From contig JABFQW010000092.1 in assembly GCA_013141455.1 (NCBI GenBank), positions 1-64,000 on the forward strand: 64,000 nucleotides of DNA. The letters are read 5' to 3'. Position 1 is the first letter of the stretch. Each line of letters starts with the position of its first letter. Position numbers and translations under genes: made by a program. Under the pieces are notes generated by a model. That model was given only the letters and a program-made list of their open reading frames with translations, was not told where the DNA came from and made no database searches. This document shows, piece after piece, positions 18,908 to 27,318 of this stretch. The stretch is from Bacteroidales bacterium. GTDB taxonomy: Bacteria > Bacteroidota > Bacteroidia > Bacteroidales > F082.

Positions 18908-19957
18908 ATGCCGCTACGCGATTTTAAGGAAGTCATCATTGAACATACTGGTGAAGAAGTTTGGGCCTTTGTTGAACCCTATTTGGAAATGGAGCGGGAG
19001 AAAATTCTGCTATTAGCGACCTCCACAGCGTTTAATATCAATAACCAACCAACAGATTGTTTCCAAATTTTAGTCAATCTGAAAAGAGTAAATGATGTCA
19101 GGTATCTGAATAAGTTTTTCGAAGCCATCAATGCTATTTTACCTGAAGGTGGGTTTTATATTAACAGTGTTCAAACGTACAGCATCCGTAAAGCCAAGAT
19201 TTTAAAACGTTATTTTTGGCCATTAAATTGGTTTATTTATACCATTGATGTTTTACTCAGAAGGATATTTCCAAAGCTATGGATTACAAAGAAACTATAT
19301 TTCTTCGTAACCCAGGGCAATAACAGGGTATTGAGTAAGGCAGAGACCTTAGGAAGACTCTATTCATGTGGCTTTGAGGTTATCACCGAACGTGTTATAA
19401 ATAATGAATTATATTTTGTTGCCCGCAAGAAAAAAGAACCTGTTTTCGATAACCACCCTACCTATGGACCACTTGTACGACTGAAAAGATATGGTAAAAA
19501 TGGTGAACTTTTCAATGTATATAAAATGCGAACCATGCATCCATTTTCGGAATATCTTCAGGATTATGTATATAAATTGAATCATCTGGATGAAGGTGGT
19601 AAGTTTAAAAATGATTTCAGGGTAACAACCATTGGTAAGGTCATGCGTAAATTCTGGCTCGATGAGTTACCCATGCTCATCAATGTACTAAAAGGACAAA
19701 TGAAACTTGTGGGAGTAAGGCCATTGAGCAGACAATATTTCGGCTTATATACGGAAGAGCTTAAGAAAAGAAGAAATCAGTTTAAACCTGGCCTTGTTCC
19801 TCCATTTTATGTTGATATGCCCAAAACGCTTGAAGAGATTATGGATTCGGAATTGAGATATCTCAATGCCTATGAAAAAAAACCAATATTCACCGACTGG
19901 ACCTACTTCTGGAAAGCGATGTATAATATATTTATCAGACGTGCAAGAAGTAATTAA
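18908..19957 (+). CDS. Sugar-phosphate transferase with methyltransferase-like N-terminal half
   Basis: Protein of 349 residues in two parts. Residues ~180-300 carry the monotopic phosphoglycosyl transferase (WcaJ/WbaP/PglC) signature: TYGPLVRLKRYGKNGELF, YKMRTM, WLDELPMLINVLKG with the catalytic Asp252-Glu253 pair, and KLVGVRPLS. The usual N-terminal membrane re-entrant helix is absent. Instead residues ~30-172 resemble a degenerate SAM-methyltransferase fold (LNKFFEAINAILPEGGFY, ETLGRLYSCGFEV). It probably starts lipid-linked oligosaccharide synthesis by putting a sugar phosphate on undecaprenyl phosphate, but the membrane anchor must come from another segment (90-125 is aromatic and basic). 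It is the first gene of the polysaccharide region. Confidence 0.75.
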   Translation: MPLRDFKEVIIEHTGEEVWAFVEPYLEMEREKILLLATSTAFNINNQPTDCFQILVNLKRVNDVRYLNKFFEAINAILPEGGFYINSVQTYSIRKAKILKRYFWPLNWFIYTIDVLLRRIFPKLWITKKLYFFVTQGNNRVLSKAETLGRLYSCGFEVITERVINNELYFVARKKKEPVFDNHPTYGPLVRLKRYGKNGELFNVYKMRTMHPFSEYLQDYVYKLNHLDEGGKFKNDFRVTTIGKVMRKFWLDELPMLINVLKGQMKLVGVRPLSRQYFGLYTEELKKRRNQFKPGLVPPFYVDMPKTLEEIMDSELRYLNAYEKKPIFTDWTYFWKAMYNIFIRRARSN

Positions 19958-20020
19958 ATGTGGGGAGTCCCAAAATACTCTGGCATGATATCCAACGGAA
20001 CCGTTTATTTTTAGTCCATC

Positions 20021-21049
20021 ATGAATGTTACTGTTTTCAACAGAGAATTACCCGGTTCAGTTAGTGAAGAAATAGACATCTTTGTTCGCGGGCTATCTGA
20101 TTTTACTGTTTTTCAATCCCCTGCCTTCTATAATTTTTACCTCTCGATACCGCATTATACCCCTTTTTATTTTATTGCACGTAACCAGCCAGATCGTATC
20201 TGTGGTGTTTTACTTGCTGTCATAATTTCAGAAGGAAATGTTTTCATATCATTTATAAGTTCCCGTTGTGTTGTTTATGGTGGCCCATTGGTAACAGACG
20301 AAAATGGTACCCTGGAAGTGTTATTGGAGGCATTGAATAAAATAGCCGGGAGAAGAGCGTTGTTTACACAGTTCAGAAATTTCAAACCATGGACTGATAA
20401 TCAAAAGGATGTCTTTAAAAAGTTTGGGTTTTTGTATCGTGAGCGGTTAAATTTACTTGTTTCAACAAAATCGGAACAAGAGGTTTTATCGGGTATGAGC
20501 TCTTCGCGAAGACGACAGATAAAAAAAGGTATTGAAGCCGGGGTACAATTCCGGTCGGCATCATCAACAGAAGAGGTAATGCAATTATATGGGTTACTCG
20601 CTGAACTATACAAACTTAAGGTACGTAAACCATTGCCAGACAAGAATTTTTTTATGACTTTCTATGGGCAGCTTGTTCAACAAAAACAAGGCGCCATACT
20701 TCTGGTTTTCTTTGATGATGCTCTTATCGGAGGAGCCGTTTGTCCGGTAAGTGTCGGCTCTACCCTGTCAGAATTATATATTTGTGGACTTGATGAAAAA
20801 TATCCGCAATGCTATCCAAGTGTGATGGCCACATGGGCAGCATTATCATATGCGGCTGACAATGCCCTACCGGAGTTTGATTTTATGGGATTAGGCAAAC
20901 CCGAAGTAAAATATGGTGTACGCGATTTCAAACTTCGTTTCGGAGGTCAGGTTGTAAATTATGGCCGGTTTGCCAGGCGTAACTACAAGATTCTATATGC
21001 CATCGCTGAGATTGGGTACAATATATTACGCAGTTTTAAGCGGGTATAG
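20021..21049 (+). CDS. FemAB/GNAT-like acyl- or aminoacyltransferase
   Basis: Protein of 342 residues with no signal peptide. It looks like a tandem GNAT-fold protein of the FemAB-like group often found in polysaccharide loci: SSSRRRQIKKG before the second half, GGAVCPVS, then ELYICGLDEKYPQCYPSVMATW and FDFMGLGKP near the end. Such proteins transfer an amino acid or acyl group to lipid-linked sugars or peptidoglycan. Donor and acceptor are not predictable. It follows the sugar transferase gene by 63 nt on the same strand and converges with the exosortase gene (9 nt between stops), suggesting a role in the same exopolysaccharide. Confidence 0.7.
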   Translation: MNVTVFNRELPGSVSEEIDIFVRGLSDFTVFQSPAFYNFYLSIPHYTPFYFIARNQPDRICGVLLAVIISEGNVFISFISSRCVVYGGPLVTDENGTLEVLLEALNKIAGRRALFTQFRNFKPWTDNQKDVFKKFGFLYRERLNLLVSTKSEQEVLSGMSSSRRRQIKKGIEAGVQFRSASSTEEVMQLYGLLAELYKLKVRKPLPDKNFFMTFYGQLVQQKQGAILLVFFDDALIGGAVCPVSVGSTLSELYICGLDEKYPQCYPSVMATWAALSYAADNALPEFDFMGLGKPEVKYGVRDFKLRFGGQVVNYGRFARRNYKILYAIAEIGYNILRSFKRV

Positions 21050-21058
21050 GTTAGTGCT

Positions 21059-21652
21059 TCAGGAAATATTTACTTTCCGGTTTTTAAATCTCTCTACCCA
21101 CCATACCCACAAACCAAATAATACAACATAAAAGAAAGGACGAAGTATCCAATCGTGACTGAAGTGCCAATAGTCAGGTTTCCACAACACGATCACCGAT
21201 AAACTGACTATGCGAAAAATATTCGTTAGAAACATCACTAAAAATCCTAAAGGAATAAACCATAATTTATGTTTCCATGGTCCTGGAAAAAGCAAAAAAA
21301 GAAAAAACACCTGATAAAATTGTTTCAATCCTGAACAACTGTCATTAACCGAAATATACCCACCGTTTGAAAACCACATCGTATTTACCGGTTCTGTGGT
21401 AATATGTAAGGCTAAAATATTTCGGTTGATCCACAAACTGATTTCAAAGACACGGTCAGCCAACCAGATTCCGGATTGGTGCATGAAAGAAACCGACATT
21501 ATTTCCACGGCATAATATCGGAATAGCAAATGAAATCCGTAAGTGATAATCGAAAACAGCGCTATATCGGCCATGAAACTGTAAGGACCTTTCATGAATG
21601 CGTTAATTTCTTTTTTCCAGTCAGCTGTCATACTTTTTTTGTTTTTTTTCAA
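21059..21652 (-). CDS. Exosortase/archaeosortase family protein
   Basis: Integral membrane protein of 197 residues with about five to six helices. The exosortase catalytic triad is visible: Cys106 in NDSCSGLKQF, Arg147 in TNIFRIVSL and His166 in HFSHDWILRPFFY. Exosortases are transpeptidase-like enzymes that recognise a C-terminal short motif, membrane helix and basic tail (PEP-CTERM-like) on exported proteins; their genes co-occur with exopolysaccharide genes, as here. No protein in this window carries an obvious sorting tail of that type. The subclass could not be assigned. Start at the first ATG; the Met at codon 8 is an alternative. Confidence 0.85.
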   Translation of the reverse strand: MKKNKKSMTADWKKEINAFMKGPYSFMADIALFSIITYGFHLLFRYYAVEIMSVSFMHQSGIWLADRVFEISLWINRNILALHITTEPVNTMWFSNGGYISVNDSCSGLKQFYQVFFLFLLFPGPWKHKLWFIPLGFLVMFLTNIFRIVSLSVIVLWKPDYWHFSHDWILRPFFYVVLFGLWVWWVERFKNRKVNIS

Positions 21653-22295
21653 AAGTACATCTTAATGATGAAATGGCAATATTCAGGCATTTTAAATTAT
21701 TGTTTTGAAAATACGACCCAACATTTGTATTTGTTTAACATAGTGTATATCAAACCAATAAATTGTAAAATTTTGTGCTAAAAAGTAGAATAGGGTTTCC
21801 AATACGCAACTTAAAATTACCAAATAATTACGATAGATTAGAACTTTTAGCGATTTTCAATTTATAGGGAGAGTTTATTTACATGATGAATAGGAAGAAA
21901 TAATTAGGGATACTTATCTTGATAATTAACTGAATCGAAGTTAATGATTAAATCAAACTACGAAGCAGTGCACATTCCAGCCTGAGTTAGTGGGATACTC
22001 TTCGGTTAAAATAAACATAGATAAGTAAAAAGGCTAAAGTTTAAAGTTGAAAGTAAAAAGTATGCTCGCTTAGGTTATTACTTCAAAGTAAAAAACACCC
22101 TTCACCCGTAAAATCAACTTTGAACTTTAGCCTTTCAACTTTTGCCTTTAGCCTTAATCCACTCAGATTCTGAACAGATTTTCAACTTTGATTCCTTCAA
22201 ATTAAGTAAATCCATCAAACCATGAACCACCATAACCAACCATCAATAAGCTTAAATGGGGAATCCGGATAATCATGCAAACAATACGACTTACG
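21653..22295. other. Long intergenic gap, AT-rich, with a word repeat
   Basis: No credible gene. The only structure I see is the inverted word repeat at 22027-22155, listed separately. The remainder is AT-rich, and both strands are frequently stopped. Confidence 0.5.
22027..22155. repeat. Inverted 'GGCTAAAG / CTTTAGCC' word repeat
   Basis: The left arm 22027-22053 (AAGGCTAAAGTTTAAAGTTG and following bases) is mirrored by the right arm 22114-22155, which contains AACTTTGAACTTTAGCC and two further TTTAGCCTT words. The arms are 60 nt apart. It belongs to the same style of degenerate intergenic word repeats seen after topA and near mscL. Confidence 0.7.
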
Positions 22296-22314
22296 ATGTA
22301 TCAATTAAATTATT

Positions 22315-22343
22315 TAGAAAGCCCCCGTTTTCGGGGTGGGGGC
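22315..22343. repeat. Left copy of 18-bp boundary repeat with GC-rich hairpin
   Basis: TAGAAAGCCCCCGTTTTC (22315-22332) recurs exactly at 24601-24618. Here it contains a perfect CCCCG-TTTT-CGGGG hairpin (22323-22336) and an outer GCCCCC/GGGGGC stem. The two copies bracket the ATPase/GxxExxY cassette. Confidence 0.75.
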
Positions 22344-22377
22344 AAAAAAAAAGCCAAAATGACGTGTCCGGATAAAA

Positions 22378-22457
22378 GTTTAATCAGCGTACGCAGCGAA
22401 TCCTTAGCGGCCTCCGCGTGAAATTTAAAGGGTCCACGCAACGTACGCAACGTGAAA
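22378..22457. repeat. Divergent copy of the ~72-nt CACGCAACG palindromic repeat
   Basis: Contains the CAGCG(T)ACGCAGCGAATCC core, the CCTCCGCGTGAAA end and a following CACGCAACGTACGCAACG start. It is the most degenerate member of the family found again at 23801-23948 and 24367-24598. Confidence 0.65.
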
Positions 22458-22542
22458 CAATCTCTACGCCAAAAATCAACAAATTGCATGTTATAAAACA
22501 CAAATATGTATCAATATTGTATTTTATACAATACATTATTCG

Positions 22543-22550
22543 TATATTTG
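22543..22550 (+). promoter_or_regulatory. -7 element (TATATTTG) for the ATPase gene
   Basis: TATATTTG fits TAnnTTTG; a TTG at 22517-22519 is 23 nt upstream, slightly too far for an ideal -33. It lies inside the longest open frame and favours the ATG at 22578 as the true start. Confidence 0.45.
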
Positions 22551-22577
22551 TCATTTAAAAGGGAAAAACTTATCATC

Positions 22578-23774
22578 ATGCAACAATTATTCTCAACATT
22601 TTATCAGCAATTAAACCGTGTATCGATCGGTTTTAAGAGGTATTTGTACAACGAAATACATTGGCAAAACAGACTCATTGCGATTATCGGATCACGTGGC
22701 ACCGGTAAAACCACAATGCTGCTACAACACATCAAATTAAACCATCAACCCTATTCAGCTGAAGTGCTGTATGCTTCATTAGATAATTTGTGGTTTGCAA
22801 CCCATTCGTTACTCTTTCTTGCTGATGAATTTGCCAAACAAGGCGGTAAATCTCTATACCTGGATGAGGTGCACAATTATTTAGGCTGGTCGCGCGAGAT
22901 AAAAAACATTTACGACAGCCATCCCGATATGAAAGTAGTTTTCACAGGCTCATCCTTGCTCGAAGTTTACAAAGGTGAGGCTGATTTAAGTCGCCGGGCT
23001 ATTACTTATCAACTTTTCGGTTTGTCTTACCGGGAGTTTTTGGAATTTGAATATGGCATGAAGTACGATTCCGTTTCGGTAGATGATATTGTTATGAATC
23101 ACACAACCTTAGCCATGACAATCCTTGATAGGATGAAACCACTCGTTATCTATAACGAATATATTCGTTTTGGGTACTTTCCGTATTATAAGGAGGATAA
23201 AGAGTTGTATGCAATGCGTTTACTCTCAACTTTAAATACAATAATCGAAGTGGATTTGCCTGCTGCCGAACGAATTGATTATTATTCGGTGGTGAAGATA
23301 AAAAAGTTGTTTGCTGTTCTTGCCACATTGGTACCCTTCACACCCAACATATCCCAATTAAGTCACGATATTGAAACAACACGTGTAAGTTTATTGAATT
23401 ATCTTTACTATCTCCATAAAGCACAGGCGATTATGATGCTTAGTAAAGAATCAACCGGATTGAAACAAATGTCGAAACCTGAGAAAGTCTATTTAGGAAA
23501 CACCAATTATGCTTTTGCATTGGGTGGAGATCAAGCCAATGTAGGGAGTGTACGGGAATCGTTTTTTATGAGTCAGGTTCGTGTAAAACATACTGTAGCT
23601 TATTCAAATCTTGTTGATTTTAATGTTTCTGACAGATACAATTTTGAAATTGGAGGTAAAAACAAATCAAAAAAACAAATCGCAGGCTTATCTAACGGAT
23701 ATACTGTACTTGATAATATTGAAGTTGGATACAACAATCAAATTCCACTTTGGTTATTTGGGATGACTTATTAG
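22578..23774 (+). CDS. ATPase of the AAA/DUF4143 type, cassette gene
   Basis: Protein of 398 residues. The Walker A motif GSRGTGKTTML and Walker B KSLYLDEVHNY are followed by a FTGSSLLEV sensor-like segment, a winged-helix-like middle, and a C-terminal part with RESFFMSQV and FEIGGKNKSKKQIAG, matching the DUF4143 / restriction-nuclease-like tail of this family. These ATPases are widespread, mobile and mostly uncharacterised. The frame is open 72 nt further up, but the promoter element at 22543-22550 supports this ATG. It lies in the repeat-bounded cassette with the GxxExxY gene 196 bp downstream. Confidence 0.85.
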   Translation: MQQLFSTFYQQLNRVSIGFKRYLYNEIHWQNRLIAIIGSRGTGKTTMLLQHIKLNHQPYSAEVLYASLDNLWFATHSLLFLADEFAKQGGKSLYLDEVHNYLGWSREIKNIYDSHPDMKVVFTGSSLLEVYKGEADLSRRAITYQLFGLSYREFLEFEYGMKYDSVSVDDIVMNHTTLAMTILDRMKPLVIYNEYIRFGYFPYYKEDKELYAMRLLSTLNTIIEVDLPAAERIDYYSVVKIKKLFAVLATLVPFTPNISQLSHDIETTRVSLLNYLYYLHKAQAIMMLSKESTGLKQMSKPEKVYLGNTNYAFALGGDQANVGSVRESFFMSQVRVKHTVAYSNLVDFNVSDRYNFEIGGKNKSKKQIAGLSNGYTVLDNIEVGYNNQIPLWLFGMTY

Positions 23775-23800
23775 AATCCATATCAGGTGTGAAAGAAAAA

Positions 23801-23870
23801 GTTTCGCGCAACGGTCGCAAAGTTAGCACGCAACGTCCGCATCGAATCCGTAGCGACTTCCATGCGAAAG
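23801..23870. repeat. Palindrome-ended ~72-nt repeat, copy 2
   Basis: Begins TTTCGCGCAACGGTCGCAAA and ends CATGCGAAAG. Its arms TTTCGC/GCGAAA still pair although both differ from the other copies (TTTCACGC/GCGTGAAA), which looks compensatory. Confidence 0.75.
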
Positions 23871-23875
23871 AATAA

Positions 23876-23948
23876 GTTTCACGCAACGGTCGCAGAGTAA
23901 AAGTTCACGCAGCGTCCGCAGCGAATCCGTAGCGTCCTCCGCGTGAAA
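23876..23948. repeat. Palindrome-ended ~72-nt repeat, copy 3
   Basis: Perfect 8-bp arms TTTCACGC and GCGTGAAA enclose GGTCGCAGAGTAAAAG and the core CGTCCGCAGCGAATCCGTAG. It is almost identical to the copy at 24367-24440 on the other side of the GxxExxY gene. Confidence 0.85.
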
Positions 23949-23970
23949 GTAAGATATAATACCAACCTCT

Positions 23971-24360
23971 ATGGAACACCTAAAAATTGAAAATCAAATT
24001 GCCACCGCCATCCTTGATCAGGCTTTCAAAATTCATACCGAGTTGGGGCCCGGTTTATTAGAATCCGTTTACGAAAAATGCCTCCAATATGAATTGATCG
24101 AAGCAGGATACGATGCCCGAACACAGGTGCCGGTTCCGATGAACTACAAAACGATCCGGTTTGATGCAGGATTTAGAATTGATTTATTGGTAAACCACAT
24201 TGTTTTGGTTGAAATAAAATCCATTGAAAATCTTGCCCCGGTTCATTTCGCACAAACGTTGACTTATTTGAGGATGAAAAACCTGAAGCTGGGATTATTA
24301 ATCAATTTCAACACAAAACATCTTAAGGATGGGATTCATCGGGTAGTGAATAATCTGTAA
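23971..24360 (+). CDS. GxxExxY family protein (PDDEXK-type nuclease-like)
   Basis: Protein of 129 residues, the family's usual length. The name-giving motif is G28-L-L-E31-S-V-Y34. A PDDEXK-like core follows: Asp71 in FRIDLLV and E81-I-K83 in VLVEIKSI, with a later Gln in FAQTLTYL. The family is predicted to be an endonuclease of the restriction-enzyme fold, but its role is unknown. The gene sits between near-identical palindromic repeats (23876-23948 and 24367-24440), so it may be physically or functionally tied to them. No Shine-Dalgarno sequence is evident. Confidence 0.9.
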   Translation: MEHLKIENQIATAILDQAFKIHTELGPGLLESVYEKCLQYELIEAGYDARTQVPVPMNYKTIRFDAGFRIDLLVNHIVLVEIKSIENLAPVHFAQTLTYLRMKNLKLGLLINFNTKHLKDGIHRVVNNL

Positions 24361-24366
24361 GATCAA

Positions 24367-24598
24367 TTTTCACGCAACGGTCGCAAAGTAAAAGTTCACG
24401 CAGCGTCCGCAGCGAATCCGTAGCGTCCTCCGCGTGAAATTTAAAGGTTCCACGCAACGGTCGCAAAGTTAGCACGCAGCGACCTCCGCGCATCCTTTGC
24501 GGCCTCCACGTGAAATATAACGGGTTTACGCAACGGTCGCAGAGTAAAAGTTCAAGCAGCGACCTCCGCGCATCCTTAGCAGCCTCCGCGTGAAATTT
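24367..24598. repeat. Three tandem palindrome-ended ~72-nt repeats (copies 4-6)
   Basis: Copies run 24367-24440, 24446-24516 and 24524-24598. Each has CGCAACGGTCGCA(A/G)AG near its left end and CC(G/A)CGTGAAA at its right. Copy 4 nearly equals copy 3; copies 5 and 6 share a variant core GCAGCGACCTCCGCGCATCC. Left arms of copies 5 and 6 carry single mismatches to the right arms. Confidence 0.85.
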
Positions 24599-24600
24599 AA

Positions 24601-24618
24601 TAGAAAGCCCCCGTTTTC
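24601..24618. repeat. Right copy of the 18-bp boundary repeat
   Basis: TAGAAAGCCCCCGTTTTC is identical to 22315-22332. In this copy the 3' half of the hairpin has drifted (CGGGG lies 11 nt away at ~24626). Confidence 0.75.
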
Positions 24619-24679
24619 TGAGGTCGGGGACAAAAAGACACACACCGGGAATCATTTTTCCAGGTTTCGTTTTTCTTTC

Positions 24680-24687
24680 TATTTTTG
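24680..24687 (+). promoter_or_regulatory. -7 element (TATTTTTG) for the DUF2339-like gene
   Basis: TATTTTTG fits TAnnTTTG, with a T-rich ATTTTTC run about 20 nt upstream. The ATG follows at 24757, giving a leader of about 60 nt. Confidence 0.4.
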
Positions 24688-24756
24688 TAAATGAATTCAT
24701 AAAAACTGTAATAGAATAAACGCAAGTTTATATACGAACCCAATCGGCATAACACA

Positions 24757-27108
24757 ATGAATATAAAAGACAACGACGAATCGGACCAGGCTTCGCTGCC
24801 TGTAAATGAAAACGCATCCGGTGAACACAGGAGCCAGCATCACAGGCACCACTCAAGAAGCACTTCATCAAGCCACGATACGCGTAAAAAGAGTAGTCGT
24901 AAGAAAAGCTCATTCGAAACCATCGTTGCCAAACATCTATTGAAAATAATCGGGGTAATGTTTCTTCTTGGTGGCTTACTCTGGTTGATTTTAAAGAGCG
25001 ACTCCTTACCATTCATTGCAAAACTGATCAATAACTTCTTTACCGTTGTTGAGGAAGAAGAAAATATCATGGCATCTACTTCATCCTCTTCGGGTATAGT
25101 TTCGATCAATCTGAGTTTCCTTTTTCATCTGATACCCGGCATACTCATTTTATCATACGCTTTCATCAATAAAGTTATTTTAAAAGGCAAAGACTGGCTT
25201 ACGTTAACATCCTATTTCATTGGAACCGGGTTACTGTTTATTACACATCTATCCGAAAATTTTTATGGAATTTTCGTTATTGGTCTTCTACCATACCCTT
25301 CATTAGCCATAGCCATTGTTACAACGCTTGTGATCGCTGTCGCAGTTACCTATATCACCTCCCTGATTCATAAGGCATCGGTACATCTTTTCACGATAGC
25401 TTTTGTTTATCTGACAGTGATTTTTTTGGCTATCGCTTACGGTTCAACAAGTCACCAGTTATTTTTCCTGATATTTGTTTACACGGCCTTTTTATATTTT
25501 CTATCAGGCAAGCATCGCGGCACAACTGTCAACACCACCAATGCGTGGTTCGCTATCGGTTATTTCGGACTTTATTTTATCAGGAAGTTATACCTGAAGA
25601 ACAGTCCCGATATTCTTTGGTTTTATACGGCTTATGCCTCAGTGATGTATCTGTCGGTGATGATTATCCGTATCATGAAGCCCTACAAAGGAATGAACCT
25701 GGTAAAAAAATATTATAATGATTCCATTATTTATGGGGTGACCCTATTTTATTTTTTAAGTATCTGGTATGTTTTTGCAAAGTACGATCTTGGCTATTAT
25801 CAATGGCTTTTCGCGTTGTTACTAACATTGGCGAACTTCATATTATTACAGTTTCACCGAAAGGTTTCACCCGATGAAAGCCGTACGCCTTTTTATTATG
25901 CTGCCATCCTGGTGGCTGCAGCCATCGTACCTTTGCTGGTGCATACAGGCCAGATAATCATTTTCGCAGGCATGGCCGCCCTGCTGTTTATCATTTTTTC
26001 GAAGTACCGGAATAACCAGTTCGCTGCGCTGATTGCTGTTGGATTACTCAGTTTCGCCATGATCATGCAGTTGATCAAGACGGTGCTTGTGTTTTTCCCG
26101 GCCGTTTATTTTACGACCGATGCGTTGCCTTCACGACCATTTATTATTAACCTTCTTTCGGGGATAGCGGTGACATTGGCTGCCTGGGTGGTCAATCGCC
26201 GTTTTGTGAGAATCAACTTTTCCTACTCGCAAAAATGGTTTAGCCGGACCAATACCGGTTTATATATCACCACCCTGTTTTATGCGTCACTTTACCTCAC
26301 CTCATTCTGGCTGGTGCAGTACCTTTTCTTCTCTGTTTGGAACGTACCCGCAGCGCACTTAGTGAGTTGGTATGCCTTCCACATTACTTTCCTGCTATTA
26401 TTACAATGGTTTGTTCTCGAAAAAAAATCATGGGTTTACAAGCCCTTTTTATGGATTTCAATCGTTTCAATTATCGCCATGCCGTTAATTATAAACTTCT
26501 TCATCATCGAGTTACGTACACTTGCATTGAGTTTTGGAGCAGCATCAAAAGGTAGTTTCAACTTCCATTTTTATACCATATTGCCCCTTACTATGCTCGT
26601 CCTGACTACCACATCTAACCTGAATATAGTTTATAAGAATATGAAGGAAAGGAATACGATAACGCTCTTGTTTAGGATATTTTTCTTCGTTTACCTGTTT
26701 TTGGCCGAATACGACCATTTCACCGTGATAACAAGTAATACGACCCATTCGGGAGACGACATCATTGAAATGAACCGCTATCTGCCATATAGTATCGTTT
26801 TTTACCTGACAAGCCTGATCTTAGTCTTGTTTTCTTTTGTTAGAAACATCAAATTATTACGGCAGCTTTCACTGTTAGTATTGTTTTTTACAATACTCAA
26901 GTTGTTTGTCATCGACTTTGGTTCTTTCAGTTCGACAGGGCAGGTGATTGCTTTCTGGCTTACAGGCGGGTTGTTACTCTTGTACTCGTTTATATATCAG
27001 CAGTTGCGAAAGTTCAACTTTGAGATATCTTCGCCAGCAAAGAGACACTCAAGGCACAGAAGAAGCGGAGAGAAGGAAGAAGGTGGTAACGATGTTAACC
27101 CAATTTAG
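24757..27108 (+). CDS. Large polytopic membrane protein, DUF2339-like
   Basis: Protein of 783 residues. An N-terminal hydrophilic, His/Ser/Arg/Lys-rich segment of about 55 residues (QHHRHHSR, RKKSSRKKSS) precedes roughly twenty hydrophobic helices. The closing DFGSFSSTGQVIAFWLTGGL, a final helix and a QQLRKF segment resemble DUF2339 proteins, a polytopic family of unknown function. The last 25 residues are charged (AKRHSRHRRSGEKEEGG). It lies between the repeat cassette and the polysaccharide export genes; a role in envelope polysaccharide is only suggested by position. Confidence 0.65.
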   Translation: MNIKDNDESDQASLPVNENASGEHRSQHHRHHSRSTSSSHDTRKKSSRKKSSFETIVAKHLLKIIGVMFLLGGLLWLILKSDSLPFIAKLINNFFTVVEEEENIMASTSSSSGIVSINLSFLFHLIPGILILSYAFINKVILKGKDWLTLTSYFIGTGLLFITHLSENFYGIFVIGLLPYPSLAIAIVTTLVIAVAVTYITSLIHKASVHLFTIAFVYLTVIFLAIAYGSTSHQLFFLIFVYTAFLYFLSGKHRGTTVNTTNAWFAIGYFGLYFIRKLYLKNSPDILWFYTAYASVMYLSVMIIRIMKPYKGMNLVKKYYNDSIIYGVTLFYFLSIWYVFAKYDLGYYQWLFALLLTLANFILLQFHRKVSPDESRTPFYYAAILVAAAIVPLLVHTGQIIIFAGMAALLFIIFSKYRNNQFAALIAVGLLSFAMIMQLIKTVLVFFPAVYFTTDALPSRPFIINLLSGIAVTLAAWVVNRRFVRINFSYSQKWFSRTNTGLYITTLFYASLYLTSFWLVQYLFFSVWNVPAAHLVSWYAFHITFLLLLQWFVLEKKSWVYKPFLWISIVSIIAMPLIINFFIIELRTLALSFGAASKGSFNFHFYTILPLTMLVLTTTSNLNIVYKNMKERNTITLLFRIFFFVYLFLAEYDHFTVITSNTTHSGDDIIEMNRYLPYSIVFYLTSLILVLFSFVRNIKLLRQLSLLVLFFTILKLFVIDFGSFSSTGQVIAFWLTGGLLLLYSFIYQQLRKFNFEISSPAKRHSRHRRSGEKEEGGNDVNPI

Positions 27109-27263
27109 CTGGTAGGAGGTGATAATTAGTTGAGTTATCCGGTAATTTAAAATAATCATTTTTTATAATAGACACTGGGCATACAGACTGATACTAAATA
27201 ATTTTATGCACAACAACTTCTCAATATTATGCATGCAAAACCGTCTCGCTTTCAAAAAAAACT

Positions 27264-27271
27264 TATTTTTG
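27264..27271 (+). promoter_or_regulatory. -7 element (TATTTTTG) for the export operon
   Basis: TATTTTTG fits TAnnTTTG and lies 47 nt before the ATG at 27319. The -33 element is unclear. It would drive the Wza-like and Wzc-like genes, which are 12 nt apart. Confidence 0.45.
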
Positions 27272-27318
27272 CGCACTATTGCTCCCACAATTCATCGAAT
27301 TTGAACAACCATTGATAC

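Noticed and set aside
22378-24598. CRISPR array
   Set aside because: The ~72-nt units are palindrome-ended, adjacent or separated by genes, have no regular unique spacers and no cas genes nearby.
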